64,000 nt of DNA from DATAUD01 sp036501665 (lineage in GTDB: Bacteria > Verrucomicrobiota > Verrucomicrobiia > Limisphaerales > Palsa-1400), in contig DASXZW010000097.1 in NCBI GenBank assembly GCA_036501665.1, positions 70,137-134,136 on the forward strand, given 5' to 3'. The notes beneath the pieces are model-generated. The model was not told the DNA's origin, searched no databases, and was given only the letters and a program-made list of their open reading frames with translations. Positions 41,395 through 48,998 of the stretch are shown here, piece after piece. A program made the translations under genes and the position numbers. The first letter of the stretch is position 1. Each line of letters opens with the position of its first letter.

Positions 41395-43789
41395 TCTCTC
41401 GCCTCATCGGTAATTCGATAGTAAATTTGCTCCCTTTGCCCAGCTCGCTTTCCACAATAATGCGTCCGCCATGCGCCTTAACGATATGCTTGACTATGCT
41501 TAATCCGATCCCGATCCCTTCCGTTTCGCGCCGCAATTCCGAGCCAAGCCGGTAAAACCGCTCAAAAATTTTCTCACGCTCCGACACCGGAATACCCGGA
41601 CCATGATCGGCAACGGACAACTGAAGAACACAATGTTGATCCGGCTTAGACAGTCCGGCTCCCTCTTCTCCACACACTTGTGGAGGAGAGGGCTGGGGGA
41701 GAGGAGGTTCCGTGTTCTCACCATTTGTATCGTTAGGGGCGGCAGGAGTTAGGCGCCTCCTCTCCCTAACCCTCTCCTCCATTTGCATGGAGGAGAGGGA
41801 AGAAAGGCCGCCGCCGCTCGTTTCAATTGTTACAGTTACGCTTTCCCTCTTGGGCGAATGTTTGATTGCGTTGTCAATTAAATTAACCAATGCTTGTTGA
41901 ATTGCCTGCCCATCCATCTTCAATTCGATCTGACCTGTTTCGTCAGGCGGAATGCGGATCAGTTCCAATCCTACTTCTCTTTCAAAGGCTCGCGGTTCCA
42001 TCAGTCTCATCGTCGTTTTCACCACGGCAAGAGCATCGGACGGTTCGAATTCATATTGCTTGCGCCCTTGTTCGATTCGCGAGAAATCCAGAACGTTTTC
42101 GATCAGCGACGAAAGCCGCCGGCATTCCTGTGTGATGAACCGGAAATATTCTTTCTGCCGCGGCGTCTCAGGAATCTTGCCGCTTTCCAAATTTTCCGCC
42201 ATCAAACGCACCGAAGCGATCGGCGCGCGCAATTCATGCGACACACTGGAAACAAAGTTCGATTTCATTTCCGCAAGTTGCAACTGTCGTCGAAAAGCGC
42301 GCCGGGCCGCAAACAGGCCCGTAAGCGCGGCCAGGGTCGATGTCAATATCACCGCGGCAAATGCCATCGTGCGCTGACGTTGATGTGCAAAGAGGGAATC
42401 TGGGTCAGCCAGTAATACCCGGACATCAATCGGCTGCGCGAAAAACGATTGCGGAGGCATTGCCACTTCGCCAATTGATTCACCGAGAACTGGAAGCGCA
42501 TTTGTATTTGACGTCGGAAAGGAGTTTTCCCCCGCGAGCCGAAATTTCCTGGCAGCCAATTCCACTTCGGCCGCGGCGTATCGCGGCAAAACTTCCTTCA
42601 CGGGCTGGAGCGCGTGTTGCAGGGCATCGCCAACGACCGTTTCAGGAAATATTGATATCTCGTAGAACCCCAAACCTTGACCTGTGGCTGCGTCAGCTCC
42701 GGTCTTATGAAGCGAAATTAAGAAATTGCCGCTGGGCGCCTCAGCCCAAACGAATCCATTGCTCCATGTGGTCCCCGGATGTTGGTCGGTAAATCTTTTT
42801 AGGATATCGCGGGCTTTTTTATTAGAACGCCAGCTCCACTTCAGCTCAGCCGCACGTTCGGAATCTTCGGGACGACTCCCTGCGGCGCGAATTGTTTCCT
42901 CGACGAGCGGCTCACAAAGAATCGAAGGACAAGCCTCCATCGCAAGTCCGATGTGAGTGAATAAATTCTCGGGAACGCCCCCGTGGTCGGGCAGCAACCG
43001 CAACGCCCGATACCAGGCTAACTGGTCGATGGGCAAACCCGCGTCTGTCAATTCCGGTGATCGGAAATCCATCAAGGCTTTCTCAGCCTCGGAAGCAGCC
43101 ATATTTCGGGTCTTTAAGAGTAGCAAATGAAATCCCGCATCAGCGCGCGCTCCCTCGGATGGATTCGTTGCCAGCAACTTTTCAATGTCCGATCGCGCCG
43201 CTTCGGCATCACCAGAAGCTTCGGCACGACGTTCCTCGTTCCAAATCAGGATTTGTTCGGCAGTCAAATCCAGCACCCAATCGGGTGGCGAAGGCGAATA
43301 GACATCAGAATCAGCCGACAATAACCGGGACCTCGCGGCGCGCCCGGAATTTGCAAGGACCAAGCTCACAGCGGGAACTGTAGAAAGGTCGATGGCGCTA
43401 TGGCTTTTTTGCCATTTCTCTGCGGCGTGCCAAAACTCTTTGGTATTTTTGACGACCTGTGGCGCGTCGATGTTGCCAGAGGGGTGTTGAATCTCGAAGA
43501 GGCGAGTCTCCCGCTCAAGATTAGTTAAATCCCGCGGCCCCCAGAAAGGTGATCCCTGGCTTTCGGCGGCAACGAAATAGTTTGTCAACTGATGAGCCGC
43601 CTCACGGCCGATGATGTCGGCGATTTGCGCGGCAACGGCGCCGCCAAGGTTTTTAGCGTCCTGCTCGGCGATTGATTTGTCCTGCCGCAACGAAAACAGG
43701 CAGATAACCGACAGCACGACCACTGGCAGAAGAATCATAACCCCTTGCCAGAAGAACGCTGGCTTTCGGTTGGAATTCAATTCCGCCAT
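41387..43789 (-). CDS. Sensor histidine kinase with a large periplasmic domain and an in-frame repeat insertion
   Basis: An 800-residue membrane kinase. One helix near residues 16-32 and another near 475-495 (MAFAAVILTSTLAALTGLFA) enclose about 440 periplasmic residues without a recognised sensor family. The phosphoacceptor His is in FVSSVSHELRAPIASVRLMA, the N box in QQALVNLIDNAIKHSPKR, the G1 box in VADHGPGIPVSE, the F box in FERFYRLGS and the G2 box in GIGIGLSIVKHIVKAHGG. Between N and G1 a Ser/Arg/Pro-rich stretch of about 55 residues is encoded by a palindromic repeat (41661-41799). It overlaps its OmpR-type partner by 8 bases. Confidence 0.93.
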   Translation of the reverse strand: MAELNSNRKPAFFWQGVMILLPVVVLSVICLFSLRQDKSIAEQDAKNLGGAVAAQIADIIGREAAHQLTNYFVAAESQGSPFWGPRDLTNLERETRLFEIQHPSGNIDAPQVVKNTKEFWHAAEKWQKSHSAIDLSTVPAVSLVLANSGRAARSRLLSADSDVYSPSPPDWVLDLTAEQILIWNEERRAEASGDAEAARSDIEKLLATNPSEGARADAGFHLLLLKTRNMAASEAEKALMDFRSPELTDAGLPIDQLAWYRALRLLPDHGGVPENLFTHIGLAMEACPSILCEPLVEETIRAAGSRPEDSERAAELKWSWRSNKKARDILKRFTDQHPGTTWSNGFVWAEAPSGNFLISLHKTGADAATGQGLGFYEISIFPETVVGDALQHALQPVKEVLPRYAAAEVELAARKFRLAGENSFPTSNTNALPVLGESIGEVAMPPQSFFAQPIDVRVLLADPDSLFAHQRQRTMAFAAVILTSTLAALTGLFAARRAFRRQLQLAEMKSNFVSSVSHELRAPIASVRLMAENLESGKIPETPRQKEYFRFITQECRRLSSLIENVLDFSRIEQGRKQYEFEPSDALAVVKTTMRLMEPRAFEREVGLELIRIPPDETGQIELKMDGQAIQQALVNLIDNAIKHSPKRESVTVTIETSGGGLSSLSSMQMEERVRERRRLTPAAPNDTNGENTEPPLPQPSPPQVCGEEGAGLSKPDQHCVLQLSVADHGPGIPVSEREKIFERFYRLGSELRRETEGIGIGLSIVKHIVKAHGGRIIVESELGKGSKFTIELPMRRENE
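41661..41799. repeat. REPIN-like repeat pair inside the histidine kinase gene
   Basis: The right hairpin, CCCTCTCCTCCAT-TTGC-ATGGAGGAGAGGG (41770-41799), is a perfect 13-bp stem. The left one, CCCTCTTCTCCACA-CACT-TGTGGAGGAGAGGG (41661-41692), has one mismatch in 14. The inner flanks, GGGGGAGAGGAGG on the left and CCTCCTCTCCCTAACC on the right, are also complementary, so the pair is arranged head to head. The insertion keeps the kinase reading frame open. Confidence 0.8.
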
Positions 43790-43918
43790 AAGCGAAAGAT
43801 TGACTTCATCGTAATGAAGTTAATCTGGCGCGAGGAGGACAAATGTCATGGTTTTGTAAAATCCACCTAACCACGAAGAACGCCACCGGCAAATGAAAAT
43901 CGCCCAGGACGAAGACGA

Positions 43919-45268
43919 CTACTCTTTCGCAATCCCGTACTTGTCCATCAAATCATACAGTGTTGGCCGGCTGACGCCGAGTTCCACCGCCGCAGGCGCA
44001 ATTTTTCCGCCGAATTTTCTCAGGGCGGCATTGATCATCTCGCGTTCCAAATTTTCGCGGGCGTCCTTCAAATTCGTCATCGCGCCGCCGCGCCGCTGTT
44101 CCAACTCCAAATCTTTTACAGTCAGCCGTTTTCCATCCGCCATGATCACCGCGCGCCGAATGCAATTCTCCAATTCCCGAACATTTCCAGGCCACGAATG
44201 CCGGTCCAGCGCGCGCAACGCATCCTGGTCCATCGCCATGCCGGTCTTATTCGATTGTGCGGCGAACCGTTGCAGGAAATATTGCGCCAACATGCGAATG
44301 TCCTCGTCCCGATCTCGCAACGGCGGCAAAGTCAATACTACGACGCTCAGCCTGTAAAAAAGGTCCTCCCGAAACGTCCCCGAAGTCATTCCCTTGCGCA
44401 GATCAGCGTTCGTCGCCGTCACCACGCGGGCGTCAATTTCAATTGGTTGCCGCCCGCCGACACGTTCAATCCGCTGTTCGGCGAGAAAACGCAAAAGCTT
44501 CACTTGCAGCGGCAGCGGAATTTCACCGATTTCATCGAGAAACAGCGTTCCGGCGTTGGCCATTTCGAACTTCCCTTTGCGCTGCGCGTGCGCGCCGGTA
44601 AACGAACCTTTTTCGTGGCCGAATAATTCACTCTCAAGCAACGTTTCAGGAATCGCGCTGCAATTGATCGCGATGAACGGCCCGTTTTTGCGGGAACTGG
44701 ACTGGTGAATGGCGCGCGCCGCCATTTCCTTGCCCGTGCCGCTTTCACCGAGGAGCAGCACTGGCGCATCGGTCGTCGCGACTTTTCTAATCGCTTCAAA
44801 CACCGCCCGAATCGCCGCGCTGGTTCCCATCATCCCTTCAAAAGCGGAACCGGAGAGCAATTGCTGCATCTCGCGGAATTCAATTTCAAGCGCGGCGATA
44901 TGAACCGCCCGGCGAACCACCAATTTCAATTCGTCCATGTCCGCCGGCTTGACGAGAAAATCGTACGCGCCCGTCCCAATCGCTCGCAACGCAACGGTTT
45001 TCTCTCCCTGGCCGGTGATGACGATGACTTTCGCCAGCCGCTCCAAAGAAAGTATGTCTGACAACGTGGCCAAACCTTCCTCCGGAGCGGCTGGGTTTGG
45101 CGGCAATCCCAAATCGAGCAAAACCACATGCGGATGATTCGCTTGAAAAGCCTCCACCGCGGTCGCGCGATCTTCCGCCAAAACAATGTCGTTGTCCTGC
45201 GCGAGGCCCCACTTCATCTGTGTGCGAATTTCCTCGTCGTCGTCAACGATCAGTATTTTTGGTCTCAT
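43919..45268 (-). CDS. prsR: Sigma-54-dependent response regulator, PrsR-like
   Basis: A 449-residue NtrC-type activator. The receiver has KILIVDDDEEIRTQMKWGLA and VVLLDLGLPPNPAAPEEGLA; the AAA+ domain has Walker A LLGESGTGKEMAARAIH, the sigma-54-contacting GAFTGA-type loop as GSFTGAHAQR, and LFLDEIGEIPLPLQVKLLRF; the C-terminal helix-turn-helix is APAAVELGVSRPTLYDLMDK. The receiver wording and length match PrsR, the regulator of PEP-CTERM/exosortase systems, and the adjacent PrsK-like kinase supports this. It overlaps the kinase gene in ATGA. No exosortase gene lies in the window. Confidence 0.82.
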   Translation of the reverse strand: MRPKILIVDDDEEIRTQMKWGLAQDNDIVLAEDRATAVEAFQANHPHVVLLDLGLPPNPAAPEEGLATLSDILSLERLAKVIVITGQGEKTVALRAIGTGAYDFLVKPADMDELKLVVRRAVHIAALEIEFREMQQLLSGSAFEGMMGTSAAIRAVFEAIRKVATTDAPVLLLGESGTGKEMAARAIHQSSSRKNGPFIAINCSAIPETLLESELFGHEKGSFTGAHAQRKGKFEMANAGTLFLDEIGEIPLPLQVKLLRFLAEQRIERVGGRQPIEIDARVVTATNADLRKGMTSGTFREDLFYRLSVVVLTLPPLRDRDEDIRMLAQYFLQRFAAQSNKTGMAMDQDALRALDRHSWPGNVRELENCIRRAVIMADGKRLTVKDLELEQRRGGAMTNLKDARENLEREMINAALRKFGGKIAPAAVELGVSRPTLYDLMDKYGIAKE

Positions 45269-47388
45269 ACACGCTGTGCTTGGATCGGCAGTAATATGCG
45301 GAAGATTGTGCCTCGGTTCTGCTCACTTTCAACTTCAATCCTCCCGCCGTGCGCTTCGACGATCATTTTGCTTTGAAACATCCCGATGCCAAACCCCTTT
45401 TTCTTCGTCGTTTGAAACGGGCGAAAAAGCGAGCGGCTCATAAATTCCGGCGTCATCCCGCACCCATTGTCCGCCACAGTCAAAACTGCCCAACCATTGT
45501 TCTGGCCAGTTTCAACACGTATTTCTCCGCCTTTCGAAACCGCCTCCGACGCATTGATGATCAAATTGGTGACGACTTTTAAAAATTGCTCTTGGTCGAG
45601 CGGCAGCGGCGGGCACGTCTGCAAATTCTTGACAACCGATATTCCCTGCACACCCGCCCAACTGGACAGCGACCGGCTGACAACTTCATTCAGGTCCGAC
45701 GTCAACGGTTTGATTTGCAAATCATGCCGCAACAAACTCAGCCGGCTGATGAGATGATTGATGTGCTCGCACGTCTTGCCCACGCCGCGCAACGCGTCCG
45801 CGCGGAATTCCGGGTTGTCGAAATGAATCGGCAGATTCTGCAGCATGAGGTTCAATGTCGAAGCCGTGTTCTTCAAATCATGCACAAAAAACGCCGACAT
45901 CGTCTGGAATGCCTCCAGCTCTTTCGCTTCCAATATCTTCCTGGAAAGCTGCACGTTCAGCAATTCCGCCGCAACCTGGTCACCAACGCAGCGCAACAAA
46001 TCATATTCCTGCGCGCCCAATTGCACGCCGCCGACGCGGTCTCCCAACACGATCATGCCAATCACCTGGCCTCCCGCGGATAACGGAACGCAAACCCGGT
46101 TGCCGCTTATCCGAAATCGCACCGGATTCATGTGCCGCAACGTCACTGCCCATACTTCATCGGATATCTCGATATCAAACGGGTCGGCATTTTTTTGGAG
46201 CACCGCGATGACTGCCAACGCTTCGTCCTTTTTCGGTTGTAACTCCGCCCCGGCTGCCGGAGACAGCGAAGTCGAGCCTAGAAAAACCACGCCCTCTCGT
46301 TTTTCATCGATCAGCCAGACCGTCACGGCAAGGACCTCGAAAGTCCGGGAAATCATCGTGACAGCCGCCTCGCTCAGGTCGGATTGCGCGACACACGAAG
46401 CCGTGCCCTCAATCAGATCTCTCCAAACCGTTCGATAGTCATAAAGCGGCCGCTGGAAATACCGGCTGATAAACCGCCGCGTGTGCAATCGAACCCGATC
46501 CGACAATGCCACCACCGTGATCGCCGCCAGCAGCAATAAGAGGAAAAATGCCCGCGTCTGATAACTGGTGTCATTGCGAACCCACACCGCGAGCCGCGCC
46601 ACGACGCCGACGCTGATCAGGTAAATCCCAACGACCAGTATCGTGAGTGAGTTTTTTAGGAAAGAGTCGGACGGATAAACCGCGACTTCCGAAACATCTC
46701 GAAACAGCGATCGAACCACCAGCATGCAGGCCACCATCAGCGCCACATTATTCACCAGACCCTGCGAAGGGTCCAATGTCCGTATCAAGAGGGTCTGGCT
46801 GCTTGTGTAGATCCGGACGGCGAACAGGACGCCAAGGCCAAGAACCATGAACTTGATCCGCCATCGCATTGTTCCGACGGAACTTCGGATCGTCCGTTCG
46901 AGATTTATAAGGACAAGGGTTAACCCTACAACCAGCATCATCTCGAACACCTGGCCAGCCCGCATCAGATGAAACAACCATTCGGGTGTAAAACTTTCTT
47001 GATTAAGAGATTCGGGGCTAAAGAGAGATCGGTGCGCGCACGCGTAAGCGAACAACGCCGGCAGCAGCAAAGTCGCGCCGATTCCGTAACGCCATCGGCG
47101 CAAGTATTCGCGCGGAGTTCCCCGCGCGTAAGTCAGGCTGAACATCAGCCACGCAAAAGGCAGAAAAGACATTGCCCCCAACTGCCACGTTTCCCACATC
47201 CTGGCGTCGTCGCTCAACGCCGCGTCCATCGCCAATCCTGAAAAAACGCTCTCCACCGCCAACAACGCCATTCCCGCCCCAAAAAACCAGACCGCAATGG
47301 AGCGCCAGCCGCGAAACGCCGCGATCAAAGCGATCACCCCCGCGCATGCGGCGCTCACATAAGCCAGCGTGACCGGTGTATTCGTCAT
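45265..47388 (-). CDS. prsK: Membrane histidine kinase, PrsK-like
   Basis: A 707-residue kinase. The N-terminal third contains about eight membrane helices, followed by a GAF-like domain (from about DLIEGTASCVAQSDLSEAAV to RISGNRVCVPLSAGGQVIGM). The phosphoacceptor His sits in the unusual FQTMSAFFVHDLKNTASTLN context that marks PrsK kinases, and the ATPase has NLIINASEAVSKGGEIRVET, VADNGCGMTPEFM and FQTTKKKGFGIGMFQSKMIV. In exosortase-containing bacteria PrsK/PrsR control sorted exopolysaccharide-associated proteins. Here only the regulator is adjacent, overlapping by four bases. Confidence 0.82.
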   Translation of the reverse strand: MTNTPVTLAYVSAACAGVIALIAAFRGWRSIAVWFFGAGMALLAVESVFSGLAMDAALSDDARMWETWQLGAMSFLPFAWLMFSLTYARGTPREYLRRWRYGIGATLLLPALFAYACAHRSLFSPESLNQESFTPEWLFHLMRAGQVFEMMLVVGLTLVLINLERTIRSSVGTMRWRIKFMVLGLGVLFAVRIYTSSQTLLIRTLDPSQGLVNNVALMVACMLVVRSLFRDVSEVAVYPSDSFLKNSLTILVVGIYLISVGVVARLAVWVRNDTSYQTRAFFLLLLLAAITVVALSDRVRLHTRRFISRYFQRPLYDYRTVWRDLIEGTASCVAQSDLSEAAVTMISRTFEVLAVTVWLIDEKREGVVFLGSTSLSPAAGAELQPKKDEALAVIAVLQKNADPFDIEISDEVWAVTLRHMNPVRFRISGNRVCVPLSAGGQVIGMIVLGDRVGGVQLGAQEYDLLRCVGDQVAAELLNVQLSRKILEAKELEAFQTMSAFFVHDLKNTASTLNLMLQNLPIHFDNPEFRADALRGVGKTCEHINHLISRLSLLRHDLQIKPLTSDLNEVVSRSLSSWAGVQGISVVKNLQTCPPLPLDQEQFLKVVTNLIINASEAVSKGGEIRVETGQNNGWAVLTVADNGCGMTPEFMSRSLFRPFQTTKKKGFGIGMFQSKMIVEAHGGRIEVESEQNRGTIFRILLPIQAQRV

Positions 47389-47558
47389 CCTCTGTGTAGT
47401 ATCGGCATCTTATTGGTGTGTTTGCGCGATCATTCGCCATCGTAACGCGCCACTTCCCCCTCAAGCAATTGTAATTGATACCGTCCGTGCGCGCTGGATA
47501 GGGAAAGCCAGTCAATAATGTCTTGTCAAAGAACATCCGTTTGTGTATGGTTTGGGGC

Positions 47559-47963
47559 ATGTCGGAAACAGCGAAGTTTACGCACCACGGGACTGCGGCA
47601 ATCACGCCAAACGTCCTTAAAAGCGTCCACAAAAAGCTTCCGTATCTGAAGCTCAAGTTTAACGAGCTGAATGATCCGGCGTATCCTCATCTTTCCGACC
47701 AACTGGAATTCCTGGCCAACGTTATCGAGGATTTCGCGGAAGGCGTTGAGGACGACATGCCTTATGTCACGGCGGCTTCCGCAGTTTTCGCGCTGTTATA
47801 CGCCGACCGTCAGTTTGACTTGATCCCCGACGCAATCCCCCAATTCGGCCACGCCGATGATTCCGCAGTCGTAAGAACCGTACTGATCGAAAACGAAAAG
47901 GTCCTTTCCGCCTACGCCGAGCGCCACAAATTGAAGTGGAACGCCGTCACCCTGAAGCCGTAA
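47559..47963 (+). CDS. YkvA/DUF1232-like protein
   Basis: A 134-residue protein. The recognisable core is QFDLIPDAIPQFGHADDSAV, the D-L-I-P-D...G-x-x-D-D signature of DUF1232 (YkvA), a family of small, often membrane-associated proteins of unknown role. The N-terminal part, YLKLKFNELNDPAYPHLSDQ, is helical and the protein has no full membrane helix. The frame opens at 47523, but ATG 47559 with GGGG close upstream is the better start. It is divergent from prsK. Confidence 0.7.
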   Translation: MSETAKFTHHGTAAITPNVLKSVHKKLPYLKLKFNELNDPAYPHLSDQLEFLANVIEDFAEGVEDDMPYVTAASAVFALLYADRQFDLIPDAIPQFGHADDSAVVRTVLIENEKVLSAYAERHKLKWNAVTLKP

Positions 47964-48004
47964 GACGTAATGAAATAGCGCTCATGCCGCGCTTGGGGAA
48001 TTTT

Positions 48005-48035
48005 CATAATCGTATTCGTAATCTTACTCCTAATC
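48005..48035. repeat. AATC-rich 31-base repeat (copy B)
   Basis: Same length and unit type (CATAATC, GTAATC, CTAATC) as the copies at 27794 and 58308; about 25 of 31 positions match the latter. It lies between the YkvA-like gene and the pseudopilin stop. Confidence 0.5.
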
Positions 48036-48041
48036 TCTGCA

Positions 48042-48872
48042 TTATTTTTGGACAGCCCATTCACTCAGAGGATCCCAAAGTTCTGGATGAGGCTGGTTAT
48101 CCCTGTTCCAGTTATGCGCGCTTCGGGGAGGATACAAATAATCTTTTCGTTTGACCAACGTCACATGAGTATCCGCAAAAAGCATGTTGTAGCCTTTTGA
48201 ATGAGGCGGCTCTGCTTCGGTAGTTATCATCCCTATCCCAAACAGAGATCGCCACGGGTTCATTCGTTCCCGCCCGACGAATCCGCCAGCGTTCTTATCC
48301 AAAATCGGCCGGGCGTCGGCAATCGCATACATTTCACTCGGCGCGACGACTTGATGGTCCCGCACCGTCAAATTAAGGTCTCCCAGCCCGAGCAAGGCTC
48401 CTTTCCTGACTAAACTTGGCCCAGAGACTTTGAGGTCCGACAGACCAAAAGCATTGTAAGAATAACTGGTCCAAGCCGCAAATTTCCCACCCTCTGGCGG
48501 TGGTGGTTGCCATTGAACGATTCCGCCGTTGGCGATGTACGTTGGACAGTGCCAGGAAAGGTTCGTCCAACTTAACGGATTATATGGCGCCAGTTGATCT
48601 TCCCACGTTTTGAGTGGCGGGCCGCCGCCGCCCATAGCGGATGGATATATGTTGTAGTCGGCAGTGTACATTTCCATCGCCCGCCCAATTTGGCTCAGAT
48701 GATTCTTACAAACGGCGTTCTGACCTTGACTCTTTGCGCTGGACAATGCCGGAAGAAGGATCGCCCCTAACGCGGCAACGATCGCAATGGTCACAAGCAG
48801 TTCAACAAGCGTAAACCCCTTGTTTGGTTCAGTTCGATCACGATTCGACCATTTGGAACTTTCGACGTTCAT
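48042..48872 (-). CDS. Type II secretion-like pseudopilin (prepilin-type cleavage, H-x9-DG family)
   Basis: A 276-residue protein. A basic leader ends in the prepilin peptidase site NKG|FTLVELLVTIAIVAAL, with the invariant Glu at +5 and a single long hydrophobic helix. The body has few conserved residues until MLFADTHVTLVKR, the H/D-containing C-terminal motif of the large pseudopilin families of Verrucomicrobia and Planctomycetes. Such proteins usually occur in many copies per genome. The cell would process it with a prepilin peptidase encoded elsewhere. It stands alone here. Confidence 0.88.
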   Translation of the reverse strand: MNVESSKWSNRDRTEPNKGFTLVELLVTIAIVAALGAILLPALSSAKSQGQNAVCKNHLSQIGRAMEMYTADYNIYPSAMGGGGPPLKTWEDQLAPYNPLSWTNLSWHCPTYIANGGIVQWQPPPPEGGKFAAWTSYSYNAFGLSDLKVSGPSLVRKGALLGLGDLNLTVRDHQVVAPSEMYAIADARPILDKNAGGFVGRERMNPWRSLFGIGMITTEAEPPHSKGYNMLFADTHVTLVKRKDYLYPPRSAHNWNRDNQPHPELWDPLSEWAVQK

Positions 48873-48998
48873 GCCGCACTTGTCACTAGATAAGCCATGC
48901 CATTAATCGAGAGGAAACGTTAAGTTATCTAATATGACACCGGTCCAAGCCATTTATTAGATGAAAAGAAACAAATCCTTGATGCTTGCTTGTCGTCG

